Below are positions 34,458 to 46,415 of a stretch of DNA of 64,000 nucleotides, one piece after another; position 1 is the first letter of the stretch, and each line of letters opens with the position of its first letter. Source of the DNA: Polytrichum commune (Eukaryota; Streptophyta; Polytrichopsida; Polytrichales; Polytrichaceae); contig OX485807.1 in assembly GCA_950295325.1 (NCBI GenBank), positions 36,920,440 to 36,984,439 of the forward strand, read 5' to 3'. Made by a program: the position numbers and the translations under genes. Below the pieces are notes generated by a model. The model saw nothing but the letters and a program-made list of their open reading frames with translations. It was not told the origin of the DNA and made no database searches.

Positions 34458-35654
34458 TGTGAGGCCATACTGCCCACCCTTAAGCGTCCTAGTCCGGGTG
34501 AGGGTATGGTGATCACATTCATATTCATCTTAGTTTACCCTTCCTCCGCCATTCATCCCCATGACATCACACATACCTTGGGTCACACCAATTTATTCCA
34601 TATTATGAGTACAAGCGTTGATAAACGCTTTTCTCTATTGGTAGGCTTCACATCCTCTATCAACTTCCCACACAAATGCACCCCCGATTACACGGATAGC
34701 TAACTACCTAGTTAACCCATCCATCTTAACTTAGGGTACTAGACCTAACTAACCCCTCATTCTAACTGCCCCTTAGTCCAGCTGCTCCTTAGTATAGCTA
34801 CTGCCTCAGTTCCCCTTAGTAAGTTGTTGTCTCAGTCCCCTTAGTAAGTTGTTGTCGCAGCTAACCTTAGTAGAGCTGTTGCCTCAGTCCCCTTAGTGAG
34901 CTGTTGTCTCAGTCCCCTTAGTAAGTTGTCGTCGCAGCTAACCTTAATAAGTTGCTGCCTCAGTCCCCTTAGTAAGTTGTTGTCGCAGCTAACCTTAATA
35001 AGTTGTTGTCGCAGTCCCCCTAGTAAGTTGTTGTCGCAGCTAACCTTAATAAGTTGTTGTTGCAGCTAACCTTAGTAGAGTTGCTGCCTCAGTACCCTCT
35101 AATCAGCTAATTTTCTAAGCTCCCTCTAATCAACTATATTCTCTAAGTTCCCTCTAATCAACTGTATTCTTTAAGTTCCCTCTAATCAACTATATTCTCT
35201 AAGTTCCCTCTAATCAACTATATTCTCTACCACACTACACAACACACACACACACCCACACACACCCACATGAGAAAAAGAGAAAATGAGAGAGGAGGAA
35301 GGAATGAGAGAGGGCATCCCACAACCACAACCCCCTTATTAACCTTTTCCTACTTAGTAGGACCTTATCCTATCCACTAAAACCTCACCCCCTAAACCAA
35401 CAAGAGCATGTTCTAATTCAAACATTTAAATCAAAGGCCCTTCCCCTTGCTTCCTCAAACACTACTCACTCAACCAAAACACTCCCTAATGTCGCTAAGC
35501 TTCTAATTAACCACACAAATAGGCTTAAGGCCTAAACATAAATCCACACCAAGCCTCGCTCTTTTTATACTTTTAATTGTTTCAATAACACTCCAAATGC
35601 ATTTCTAAATAAATACTAAACATAAAACAAATATGAGCAACCATTTTGGGCTCA
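34458..35654 (-). mobile_element. Solo LTR, distant relative of the intact gypsy LTR
   Basis: The left end TGTGAGGCC...CCCACCCTTAAGCGTCC is the reverse complement of the intact LTR 3' end, and the right end ...TTTTGGGCTCA matches its 5' end. An inner block CCTACTTAGTAGG also matches. No internal domain lies beside it. It is flanked by the 7-bp direct repeat TACACGT (34451-34457 and 35655-35661). A target duplication with no internal region indicates LTR-LTR recombination. Its inner minisatellite has a different unit from that of the intact element. Confidence 0.75.
34755..35235. repeat. Minisatellites in the solo LTR
   Basis: Units like CCCCTTAGTAAGTTGTTGTC and GCAGCTAACCTTA alternate from 34755 to about 35100, followed by several copies of CTCTAATCAACTATATTCTC up to 35230 and a short CA-rich run. 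Confidence 0.85.
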
Positions 35655-35843
35655 TACACGTGCATGCATCAGAGGTTGAGGATCCTTCTTAAAATCCAAG
35701 ATTGATTGCCAAATTTAAATGAAACACGATATTCAATATTTTGAGAGACTAGAGAGTGGGATCCTCTCAAAATAATATTGGCCATTTGGACACCTAAAAG
35801 TCATGTTAGGTTGATAAATACTAGATTATACTTCAGACATGTA

Positions 35844-36200
35844 GTTTCCATTAAAATGAGAGTATGTTAAGCTGGGAAATTGACTCATTTAGGTTGAGTC
35901 GACCTAAATGAGGACAATATTTTGTCAATTTAGGTTGAGTCGACCTAAATGAGGACATTATTTTGTCAATTTAAGTTGAGTCGACCTAAATGAGGACATT
36001 ATGTTGTCAATTTAGGTTGAGTCGACCTAAATGAGGACAATATGTTAGTCAATTTAAGTTGAATCGACCTATATGGGGACAATATGTTAGTCAATTTAAG
36101 TTGACTCGACCTAAATGAGGACAATATGTTGTCAATTTAGGTTGAGTCGACCTAAATGAGTCGATTTCCCAACTTAACATATTCTCATTTTAATGGAAAC
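35844..36200. mobile_element. MITE with seven internal palindromic tandem units
   Basis: Inverted ends of about 50 bp start GTTTCCATTAAAATGAGA and continue through TATGTTAAG and GGGAAAT. TA lies on each side (35842-35843, 36201-36202), fitting a Tc1/mariner-type TA duplication. The inside is seven units of about 41 bp, each with the near-palindrome AGGTTGAGTCGACCT followed by AAATGAGGACA. Confidence 0.8.
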
Positions 36201-36202
36201 TA

Positions 36203-37435
36203 TGGCGGAAAATCAAATGTTATTTTTTTACTTGTACTCTAAAACTTTCCAGTGGATTTCATTTCATTCTTGGATTAATAGTTTTCTTCATGTACTCTCA
36301 ATTCACTGGAAAATTCTCATTTTAATGAATATTGTGTTATGAGATACATACTGAGTTGAGTTGAGATTTCTTCACAATAAATAAAATGAAAATTGTTGGT
36401 GATGAATATATAGAAGATGCAATTAAGAGATTGTATGACATAAAAGAAAGCTCTAATTTGCCTTCAAACCTCAATAAGATCTTGGATGTATTTTTTTACC
36501 TCACGCCAATAGAAGTATTACACCAATTCAAGCGAACATGTCAAGGTCAAGGTTTGAACAGGGGAGGGCCATGGAATCCCAAGAACAAAGATATAACTAG
36601 TTCAAGTGTGGGCATAAGTATCTCACAAGCATCAGGTGTTTCCATAATACGCTATGATATATTGAAATTCATACCAATCAAAATGGAAATTATTATTTAA
36701 TAACATGTTCTTAATTTATCTAATTCTATGGTATGTAAGATCACCAATAATCGGGAGCATGGCATTGGCACGACCTAAAACAACAATGGAAGCTAGGTGA
36801 TGACAATCACTAGCTCAAAAGTAGAAATGGATGTAATTTCCAAATTTGTATAAGCATAAATGTTGTGTTTACGGAGATCACAACATGTTGTGTGAGAGGA
36901 GCAAACCAAAGAATGTCATAATTGTGGGAATGCAATTATATCGGGTGAGCCTCAAACTAGTTCAATTGGTATGGAATCAATGGTTCCTATGTTGGTAAGA
37001 TGGTGGAGCTTTACAATGAGAACACAAATATATGGCAAATTGGAAAAACTAGTCAACTATAACTTCTCAAAAGACGGAAAAGATGCACCACTTTAATTCA
37101 ACATAATGGTGATTCCATCTTCATGATAACCTTACCTAATGAATATGTTAGATTTTCTTGACACTATAGTGGCAATTTAATCCATTTATTTAATATAAAT
37201 TAATAGAATCGTGTACCATAGCACCATAGCTGGTTCGTGCAAAAATAATTCCCATAACTCTTTTATCATGTTGTGGCCTCAAATCTAATATGAGGTTCCA
37301 AGACCTAGGTATGATAGAAGAGTAAATCCATGGCCATCGACCGGTTGATGGGTTATTTCAGGTTCAACTCCTACTATGGATAAGTTGTTGATCATTGTTG
37401 TTGTCTCTTGTATGTAATGAATTGTTGATCATTGT
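36203..37435. other. Intergenic, one unconfirmed ORF
   Basis: A 104-codon plus-strand frame at 36386-36700 (MKIVGDEYIEDAIKRLYDIK) has no recognisable domain, and no splice context was seen. It may be a gene or transposon fragment. The remainder is AT-rich. Confidence 0.3.
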
Positions 37436-37439
37436 TGTT

Positions 37440-37690
37440 GGATGTTGATATCATTACATGAATAACTGAAGAAATATTATCATGGATGATTGAACTTTGG
37501 ATGAAAAATCACTTGGTAAGTGACAGTGATTGTAATATTGTAAATGTATAATCCCCCCCAAAAAATTACCATGAATGCCAAACAATGTTGGGTTAATATT
37601 TAGTGCAAGTGACACTACAGTGCGGTTTACAATTGGTATTGACCGAGACAATTAGAATCACTGACACTAAATACTATATTTCATGTAGTT
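37440..37690 (+). mobile_element. MITE family D, truncated copy
   Basis: Shares the body ATCATGGATGATTGAA, AAAAATCACTTGGTAAGTGA and ACAATTGGTATTGA with the copy at 49360-49639. The left terminus is lost. Confidence 0.65.
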
Positions 37691-38054
37691 GGTTTTTAGG
37701 TTATGTTGATTTCTCTTACATTATAATTTTTTTTCCAGTCCCTTCTTACTTATTTGGTTTTCATTATGTTTTTTTCTTTTTTTCTACCGCAGGTGTAAGC
37801 TCTTAGATCAAACTACAAATTTGATTAGTGGCTATAATCAAAGGTTTAAACCAATTTGGTTATAATGTAAAAATAAATATAAATTCATACTCAAAGAACA
37901 CATGACTGACAGGAAGGCTAATGAAGTTTCAAATAACAGATAGGAAACAAAAATGCACGTGCTTTAAAGAAATTGATGAATGAGATGGCATCAAGGCAAA
38001 TATGCACAACCAACTTTCTCCAAGTGCTATAGACACCTACTTTATATCAAACAA
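37691..38054. other. Intergenic, no gene seen
   Basis: AT-rich sequence without recognisable features. Confidence 0.5.
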
Positions 38055-38062
38055 CTACAACT

Positions 38063-38609
38063 CCCAGGTACGCAATTCCCATATTATACGCAGCGGGCAT
38101 CGTACTTAAAACGGCTTAGAGGACGGCTTTTGTAAAAATTATATCAAATTATATCAAATTAAAATGATCAAAAAGTTGGGTGAAGACCAAATTAAATAAA
38201 ATGAGATGAAAAAGAAGTTGGGTAAAGACCAAATTAAATAAATGAGTAAAAAAAAGTTGGGTTGCATATTTATTAAGCCTCCCATTAAAAATTATAAGCC
38301 ACGAATACTTGCCTCCAATTAAAATTATAATTCATTCACAATGTTAAAATTTTATTAAAAAGTCCAAAAAGTTGGGTAGTTTGACCTATGGTACCTGTAT
38401 TAAAAAAAATCATATAATTAGGTTTTTAACGCAATTATATGCTTCAAAATATATTCATTTCCTATATATAATTACATTTTTGGATTCCTTGTTAGAAGGG
38501 CTACAAGGGTTTCCTACATTAAAACAAATTGTATCACTCAATATTGGACTAAAACGCATTATAAGTGATTATAATCAGGACCATATAATACGGGAGTTAC
38601 GTACCCGGG
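38063..38609 (-). mobile_element. hAT-like MITE, family A, inverted copy (547 bp)
   Basis: Ends CCCAGGTACGCAATTCCC and GGGAGTTACGTACCCGGG. Perfect 8-bp duplication CTACAACT at 38055-38062 and 38610-38617. The open frame from 38372 across the right end is a by-product of the repeat and not a gene. Confidence 0.92.
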
Positions 38610-38617
38610 CTACAACT

Positions 38618-40266
38618 ACACTACCAATTGTTACAACCATCAAAAACTGGAGCATAAGAGAAGAAAAAAAAAATACTCATGAAAAAATTGAAAGTTTGTT
38701 AAGACAAATTATTGGTGATTCTAGAGCTCTTCTAGCATCTATCCATGAACCCATACATTTGTTGAAGAACATAGATACAAATTTTGTTACTCATCTAGAA
38801 AATTTATATTTTCTTCTTCTATTGAATATGTCGCATTGTAACATAAACTAATGTAACAAATATAAGACAACACAAGAATTAAGTAGCCTAAAAGGATAGC
38901 CTTTATATTCATTATAATGCATGCATAAATTTCTAAGGCTACACCTTCTCCAATCAAACCATAGACCTTTCAATTTCTTCTCATTTCTAATCACGTCAAC
39001 TATGGTCTTCCTTATCAAATGTCATTTGAATATCTAGCTCTAATTGAGCTCATTTTACACTATTCTATTAATTAAAGGAATTTTTATTTTATGAGCATTG
39101 TTTTGAAGGTTGTCTGTCCTACCCAAGAAAAAATCCGTACACCAAATAAGTTATGATTGGTGCAACAATCATACAACACCCTACAACCACGGACATACAA
39201 TCCCCATTGCATGAGCAAACTCACATGAGCCCGCTCATGTTCTAGCATTTTCCCAAAGTCTATCGTATCCTCAAAGGTCTCTATGGCCTCGAGCAATACC
39301 TGAGGATGGAACAAGGCTTTTGCAGACTTCTTAAAGGAGTATGATCTCATCCAAGGCACTGGTGATCCGTGTGTTTTTTACAATACTAAATCCCCTTGGC
39401 TAATTCTCGCATTTCAGGTAAATTATTGTCTCTTGATGTGTGGAGATCAATCTCTCCTTCACAAAATGGTTTCTCACTTGAAAGCCAATTTCAAAGTGAC
39501 AGCGGGCGATGCGTGTCTTCAACTTTTATTGATTAGATTCACGTCTTCAAATTTATGATGCATAAGTAGCAAATCTATGTTGAAACATCAACAAAAACCA
39601 AATTGAAAATTGGACTTCTCCTAATTTGGATATGATTACTTGAAATGCATGTTTGTTAATGCCTTGATTGAATACATAGATCCTTCCAATTGTGTTCACT
39701 ATTGAATGTGGAGTAGTTAATAGATTTCGAAGACATACTCTTATATTTGCTAAACATGTGTCTTCATGGTGCTTGCTCTTTGTTCCTCACCCAACCACAA
39801 ACCAATCAAATATAGAACATGCCCAATTAAGATAAGTAATTAAATAGCACCTACATACCTTAAGCTTTCATCAAATACAAAGCAAGTGCTAGCATGTTTA
39901 GAGAGATAAGGTAGGTGACCCTAATTTGTTTTATGATATTATATGGAATTCCTATATTGATTGGTGTATGATTGAGTGCGGGTCTAAAAATAAACACCAA
40001 AAATACATATGTTGGGAAGAAATTAGACTACATGCTCGAAATTTGCTAACCATTCTAGATGTAAATGTCAACATGATTGAGGAAACCTAAATGATCTTTT
40101 AATAACTAAGAGAATCTTCACTCCAACAATGAGTATGTCCATATTCATATATAACAACTTTAAAAAGTTATGAGGATATGCTAAATCACCTCGCACTATA
40201 ATTATGTGTCCATATCATATGAGAAGTGGGTGCAGAGAGAAAAGTGCCCATGTAAGACCCGCATAC
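38618..40266. other. Intergenic, no gene recognised
   Basis: A 91-codon minus-strand frame (39084-39359) has no recognisable motif. A segment near 39950-40050 resembles 49110-49210 (ACACCAAAA...TACATATGTTG), so old repeats are present. Confidence 0.4.
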
Positions 40267-40274
40267 CATAATAA

Positions 40275-40494
40275 CAGTGTCTGGAGAAATTTTAGGGCAT
40301 CATCATCGAGATCCTAGTATTTCTAAGTCCAACCCGTTATATGTAGCGATTTTTCGGATTTTCTTTATTTATGAGGTAAGTTCTACCGAATCCTCTAAAA
40401 TGATGGGTAAATTTCCTGGTCTTGACCTAAGGAGGTAAATTCTCAAACTCAACCGGTTCATCTGCAACTAGCGGCCGGTTCTCCCCATTCATTG
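40275..40494 (-). mobile_element. hAT-like MITE, family B (220 bp)
   Basis: Begins CAGTGTCTGGAGA and ends GGTTCTCCCCATTCATTG. Flanks CATAATAA and CTTAATAA form an 8-bp duplication with one mismatch. Confidence 0.8.
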
Positions 40495-40999
40495 CTTAAT
40501 AATGCTAAGCAATTATCATGATTATTGAGCTACTCCCAGCCTACCATACCCCTTATTGAAGGCATCTTATCCAAGAGAAGAGTCAGAAATCACGAACTGT
40601 TGGGAGGAGGACATGGTTTAAAGGGATGTGAAATGAAAGTCAACCATTCATCCACTGGGAATCGTAAACTACAAGGTTGTGAAATTATAGTCTCCTATGG
40701 TGCTTCTTGGGATACACATGGGCAACGACCTTGGTGACATGGCAGTCCTAGCTGGCATGGAAACTTGATCAAGGCTCCCGGCCGGGCATACTGTATATGC
40801 TGGAATGAGAATGTTTTGACAGGCTGGTGGTGCTTGTAAATCTGAAAGGAGAAGTATAAGTTCTTTCATTTTCGTCTCGCCCACTTTCAAGTCATCAGGT
40901 AGCTTGCGGCTTCCCAACTGCATCCTTGCCATTGGGGGGTGTCAAAGTGGGTTATGGTAGTTTACAATAATTATCTAATTAGTGTCAGAGCATTAAAAG

Positions 41000-41796
41000 T
41001 CGTGTTCAAGTCCATGAATGGAGGGGGCTCGCATCACACCTGCTTCCATTTTCACACAATGTATCTTTTGCCTCCCCAATACCAGTGAGTCGGTTAAACA
41101 TAAGTTCTGGGATTGCATCCAAGCGCGGAGGGCTTGGAGATGGGCCACGTGTATCATGCATGAGTTGTGCGGAGTGAGGATTGGCAACTACGACAGTTTT
41201 CACTCAAAACAAGCTATTTATGGGGAAACAATACAAAAGAAATTTTGCAAACAAATTAAAATTTGGCACCTCCTTTGTGGCATCGCTTTGTGGAGCATCA
41301 GGATTGAACGTAATGATAAAGTGTTCAACCTCGAACAATGGCACGAGTCTAAGGTCAAACACCGCATTTGGGATGAACTAATCATGTATGCCGAGGCAAC
41401 ATGGGAACGGGTGATTAAGCAAATCAAGATTAAAAGCTTCTCCGCTATGGCCTTGCTCCAAGGTCCCCACAAAACGTGGGCTGCTAGGACCATCCTTTGT
41501 AGGAGGAACAATTTACATATTGAGTGGAACTCGAAACAACAACGTAGGTAGGATGTCCAACTCTCTGGTGAGGGTTGCCTTTGTGGTTAGGGGTTGTCCT
41601 TGGCAGGTGGAGTGGGGTTGGTCCTTGGCTTGGTGGGTCCGGGGGGTTCTCCTTAGTAGGGCGGGGTGCTGGTTCTCTTTACGTGGCGGTGTTTCACGTG
41701 AAGGGGCCCCGCATCCCCTCGAAGCGGCCGCATTTTCTTGGTTTTTATTTCATTAACGTTGGCTCGGTTGGCCTTATGTCTCAAAAATAAAAATAG
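41000..41796 (+). mobile_element. 5'-truncated LINE, C-terminal zinc-binding region and 3' tail
   Basis: The frame 41018-41551 reads CIFCLPNTSESVKHKFWDCI, matching the Cys/His-rich domain found after the reverse transcriptase in plant LINEs (CxxC...H...C), followed by RRAWRW. The frame stops at 41551. The untranslated tail ends GTTGGCTCGGTTGGCC, TTATGTCTC and an A-rich run (41774-41796). The reverse transcriptase itself is absent, as expected of 5' truncation. This is the only substantial copy of the LINE family whose tiny 3' pieces lie at 18.97 and 19.5 kb. Confidence 0.75.
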
Positions 41797-42959
41797 CAAA
41801 TAAAAGTGGTGTGCCATGACATTAACTAGAGTGGGCATTAACGTTCATGATTCGGCATGCAATATCAAGTGTCATGTGACACTTTCTTTTAGCGTCACCC
41901 AACATGGGTCATTGAGAAATAGTGGGAGATGCACTAATTCAAATGTTTAGCATACATCAAAACTTGTCTTGAGCATAGTTATTATCATTATCATTATTTA
42001 TTTGATTTTGGTTAGATTTTATTCATTGTTGAAAGATGATCTTGAACATACATCGTAGCACGTCCAAGGTTTCTTTAGTACTATATGAATAAAGTGTAAA
42101 GTGGTCATTACACAGAGCGCCTAGGGGTGGATTCTTCATACCATGTACGAATTAATGTGAGTGTAAGAAGGGGTATTATTTGAGGCGATTGTGTACATCA
42201 CATAGATAATTATGAGGGAGAGGTAGTATTTTTCTTTACTTTGTACATTTAAAAAGGCTATTAATAAATCTGAAGTAAAAGTGGATGTACAAAAAGGGGG
42301 CCCTAAGGTTTAAAGAGAAAAAATGAAAAAAGATGTGTTGGTGTAATCCAATTCACGTCATCCATTGTTGTCATATGGTATTAATCATCAATGACAACTC
42401 TATCCATTCGTACGAGGGTTATAGTAAGGGTCATTTTTCTTTTGTTGAGGTTACAATTAGATGTAGCGACCATATTTGTTACCTATGTTTTAGAATGAAT
42501 GTGAGGTAGCCAACGGGAACACACGAGCTCATTCTTGAAGATAATGAATGATTGACTTGTTACTTAAAATCGAGAATGTACCCTAAGCTTGCTTGCATTG
42601 AATCCCAAGGAGATGTGCTCGCTTCAAATGTTTTACCACGCATGTATGTGGAAGACTTGTGAGTGGCTGAGCAACAAGAGAATTCAATTTGGTGAGTGAT
42701 ACCCATGCATAGAGCAAAACCTTGCTCGACCAAGGTGAAGCCGCCAAAACCAAGTTGACTTTAGGAGAGGTTTCGGACCACTACACAATTTAAGATGATA
42801 ATTAGTGCCACCTACTGTTCGCAGTTACATAGTGCTATAACCATCTTCTAAGATTGTAATATATTACCAAGATAAATCAGTGTGATCTATAATGACCGAA
42901 CAACCTATTCAACCTTTGCTAATAAAAAATGAATTCTAGAATGATGAATACTTTAGTAC

Positions 42960-43100
42960 TTAATGATTATAAATAGTAAGTGACACTAAATACCATAAAT
43001 GGCATGTTAGTGAATCATTCTTGAAAGCGGGATTCTAGTGTTGACGTCTACCGAACCATTTATGGTATTAAACGTCACTTACTATTCGGAAATTGTGCAT
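42960..43100. repeat. Small foldback repeat
   Basis: AATAGTAAGTGACACTAAAT near 42967 is mirrored by the block ATGGTATTAAACGTCACTTACTATT ending near 43088. The same motif recurs once at 43243-43263 and in arm 2 near 63640. Probably a MITE, absent from the matching position of arm 2. Confidence 0.55.
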
Positions 43101-43653
43101 TGTTATAACATTTTATTGTTAATGAATTTTTTTCACCAGATAAAGATGTTAATGTTATATAGTGTGTAGACAACCGATTTGACCTTTTTGGTAAGAAACG
43201 AGAGCCATAATGAAATTCTTTATATAGCACAATGTAACTCCAAATAGTAAGTGACACTAAATACCATAAACAATGTAGTGGGATTGATTCAGGATGAGAT
43301 GAGACTTGGGCGATGCAGAATCACATATTAAGGTATGTGGGCGGGCCTCAATGTGTGAATGAACTAGTTTATCTTCAAGATGGGCATAATTCAGTACATA
43401 AGTGGACATGCTTTACCTTTGTTTGAGTGGTATATACTTGTAGGGTTTGTAGTACAAAATGAGATGTGTAATGTTGAGGGCTAATGTCATCGCTTTAAAA
43501 AGAAAGACGGTCTTCATTATGACCTGCTACAACAATACTCGCATTTGAACTCTGGTTTTGGAACTGGAAACGATAGATTGTGTGATTCGGCAATTGCTAC
43601 TCACCAGACGAGACGATTCCCAATTTGCTTCGACACTCAAATTTCTATGTGAA

Positions 43654-43810
43654 GTTGACATCCTTCAGTTTTCTTTGATAAGAGCGGGGTTTATTCTATG
43701 AATTCCTCCAAAATGACGGGTAATTTTCCTGGAGTCTTGAGCTTCAACCGATTATTTCTCCAACTCAACCGATTCATCTGCAAGTAGCAGCCGGTTCTCC
43801 CCGTTCATCG
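43654..43810 (-). mobile_element. MITE family B, truncated in arm 1
   Basis: Same copy as 61456-61672 in arm 2, but its distal third is missing: the sequence breaks at 43653/43654 where arm 2 has 1658 more bases. Confidence 0.85.
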
Positions 43811-44082
43811 ATCCCCCTCCCCCAACGGGCAGTAAAGAGTGGAAGCACGGCCTGGTGACCTGGGCACAAGTCTACCTCCCTGCGTTCTGCTAACAATAGA
43901 AATTTGAGAACGATTACGTGCAAAACCGACTCGGTCATCAGTGGTCGGGGGTGCACATTCATTTCTTTAAGTTGCAGACGCGCGGTTTTCCGATGAATCC
44001 AAGGGGATCGTCAATGAGTGAAATTCCCTACCTGTTCACGACACGAGGAGTGCTGACTAGGCGACCCCGCCTCCCATCGCGT

Positions 44083-44090
44083 ATTTATAA
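44083..44090 (+). promoter_or_regulatory. Candidate TATA box of GLOX gene 2
   Basis: ATTTATAA lies about 366 bp before the start codon in a less AT-rich region; identical in arm 2. This would give a 5' leader of about 330 bp. Confidence 0.4.
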
Positions 44091-44455
44091 CCTCGGCAAG
44101 ACGACGAGCATTGCAGTTGTGGATCGCACAGCTTTGGTTTACAACTCCGCCATCCGAAGCGAAGCACCGTTGTACATTTGAAGCGGAAAAGTGTTTTGGC
44201 TCTAGAGAAGGCGACAGACATTTATTGGTGACGTGTCTGGATGCTCTGGCATAGCCTGTGCAAAGTTGGAGCAGCAGAGACAACGATCGACATTAGTTAA
44301 GTTCACATGTGATCAGGCCGAGTTGAGTCGAGGTGTTAGAGTTGAGCAAGTGGATGCATCGAGTTGTTTGATTTCGGAGCTGCTGGAGTAGTGGCAAACT
44401 CAGAGTCTGGAGGCCTTGATCTCTGATTCTGAGAAGGTGTAGATTAAGCACCGAA

Positions 44456-46415
44456 ATGATGAGGATGGGTGGGGGTAAGAAGACCCTGGTAGGCTTACTC
44501 GCACTCGTGCAGTGGTTCATGTGGACTGTGGTTGTGGTGAGAGGGCAGGGCACATGGCAAGTCCTGATCAACAATGCTGGTATTGCTGCCATGCATTGTG
44601 CTCTCACTCACTACGACACGGCCATCATGCTCGACCGGACCAACATTGGGCCGTCGCAAATCGCATTGCCGGGGGGGAGATGCCGCAACAATCCTCAGGA
44701 CCTCGTGCTCAAGCACGATTGCACCGCTCACTCGGTCATGTTCACACCCGGGCGCAACACCGTTCGCGCTTTGTTCATCAACACAGATACTTGGTGCTCC
44801 TCGGGGCAGTTCATGGCCGATGGCACCATGGTGCAGACCGGAGGCTGGAGAGATGGCAACTTCAAGATCAGGACGCTAGCTCCCTGCCCGAGTGGGGGAA
44901 ATTGCGACTGGGTGGAGACGAATGTGCCGTTGGCGAAAGGAAGGTGGTACGCCTCCAACCATGTTCTTCCCGGAGGCAACCGGCAAATTGTGGTGGGCGG
45001 CATAGGCGAGGCAAATTACGAGTTCGTGCCCAAGAGGGCAGGGGGAGAGGGGGCGTTCGGGTTGGGGATGCTGAACGGGGCCGACAATCTGTACCCCTTC
45101 GTGTACCTTTTGCCCACAGGAGAACTTTTTATCTTCTCGAATAGGAACGCCGTTGCCCTGAACTACAACAGCGGCGCGGTGACGAGGAATTACCCTGCCA
45201 TCCCCGGCAACCCCCGAAACTACCCGTCCGCAGGGTCTGCCGCCATGCTCCCACTGACATGGCAGACGGGATTCGGGAGAGCAGAGATCATGGTGTGCGG
45301 AGGGGCGACGGCCCATAACCCAGGGGCAGCCGCGTCCGCGAGCTGCGGGAGACTCGTGGCGACCGGGGGCGGGGGAGGTTGGGCGATGGAGAACATGCCC
45401 ATCCGTCGAAATATGGGAGAAATGCTCAACACACCCGACGGCAACATCATGATCATCAACGGAGCGCAAAACGGGTACCAAGGATGGGGATTGGCCAATA
45501 ATCCTGCTCTCAACCCGGTGAAGTACGCCCCAGGCGCGGCTGCTGGAACGCGGTTCCAGGTGCTCGCGGGGACCGGCATTGCGAGGATGTACCACTCCAC
45601 CGCCAATCTGCTGACCGACGGGCGGATCATGGTGGCCGGAAGCAACACCCACCAATTCTACACTTTCAGCGGTCCATTCCCTACGCAGCTCCGAGTGGAA
45701 GCCTTCTCGCCACCCTACCTTGGTGCCAAGTAAGTGGTTTGTAAAATTTGCAATTCGGATAGAGTCCCGGGATCCGCCATGGTCTACTACGTTCTGAGAG
45801 GACCACCTCGAGGAGGCAGAATTCATCAGTACACCCAATCGTCGTAGAAACATGGATTTATTCTTTTCCAGATGAAAGCAGTCTACATCTCGAAGAATGT
45901 CTGGTTCGCGAGTAGTTGATATGAAATACGGCCTTGTAGTTTACACGGGGTTCGTGTAGTGACTTGGATAATAACAGATTCGGACACAACTGTGCGTGCT
46001 AGTAATGTTTAGGAGGTGCCATCGATTATAGATTCGGCACTCTGTTTTGGATCGCTTGTACTGACCCGGTTGTCATGGAACGTTCCTTTGCAGTTTCAAC
46101 AACGTGAGACCCAGAATCACTGGCGTGCCCGGGCGGTTCGGATACAATCAGGTGTTCACCGTGACGTTCGTGGTGGGCGCCAGAGTGGGCGGCGTGGGAG
46201 TGAACATGAATAGCGCGCCTTACTCCACACATTCCTTCTCGCAAGGCCAAAGGCAACTCAGTCTCAAGACTTCGGTGCCTGTGACGGCGGGCGGAGGGTG
46301 GTCGTGCCAGGTCACGGCTCCTCCCAATGCCAACGTCGCTCCTCAACAATACTACATCCTCTTCCTGGTGCAGAACGGCATTCCTGCAAAGGGCGCCTGG
46401 GTGCACATGGGCTAA
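44456..46415 (+). CDS. GLOX: Glyoxal-oxidase-like copper radical oxidase, gene 2 (arm 1)
   Basis: Exons 44456-45729 and 46094-46415, with a 364-bp GT-AG intron in phase 2 at the same codon as gene 1; 531 residues. A hydrophobic N-terminus (about 10-28) ending VVVRGQG looks like a signal peptide, so secretion is likely. Two more ATGs follow within nine bases, so the exact start is uncertain by a few residues. Active-site residues are kept: Cys114, Tyr165, Tyr379-His380 and His471. It is strongly similar to gene 1 throughout, but more GC-rich. Gene 3 in arm 2 encodes the identical protein in convergent orientation. Role: oxidation of aldehydes with hydrogen peroxide release in the cell wall, by family knowledge; substrate unknown. 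Confidence 0.94.
45730..46093 (+). other. Intron of GLOX gene 2
   Basis: Starts GTAAGT and ends TTTGCAG; splicing restores AA/T (Asn425) and the conserved NFNN motif. Confidence 0.9.

Noticed and set aside
35880-36170. Regular repeat with spacers, considered as a CRISPR array
   Set aside because: The repeats are contiguous, the between-unit sequence is also repeated, it lies in a MITE with inverted ends, and the context is a plant genome.
38372-38851. 159-codon frame starting MGSLTYGTCI and the similar one at 51630-51911
   Set aside because: Both start inside copies of MITE family A and arise from its AT-rich sequence.
44512-45144. 210-codon second plus frame inside GLOX gene 2 (and its mirror)
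   Set aside because: Shadow of the real gene, rich in Arg, His and Gln, without any domain.
44876-45853. 325-codon minus-strand frame opposite GLOX gene 2 (and its mirror at 59413-60390)
   Set aside because: It lies antisense to well-conserved GLOX exons and runs into the intron; the protein has no recognisable domain. High GC content explains the open frame.
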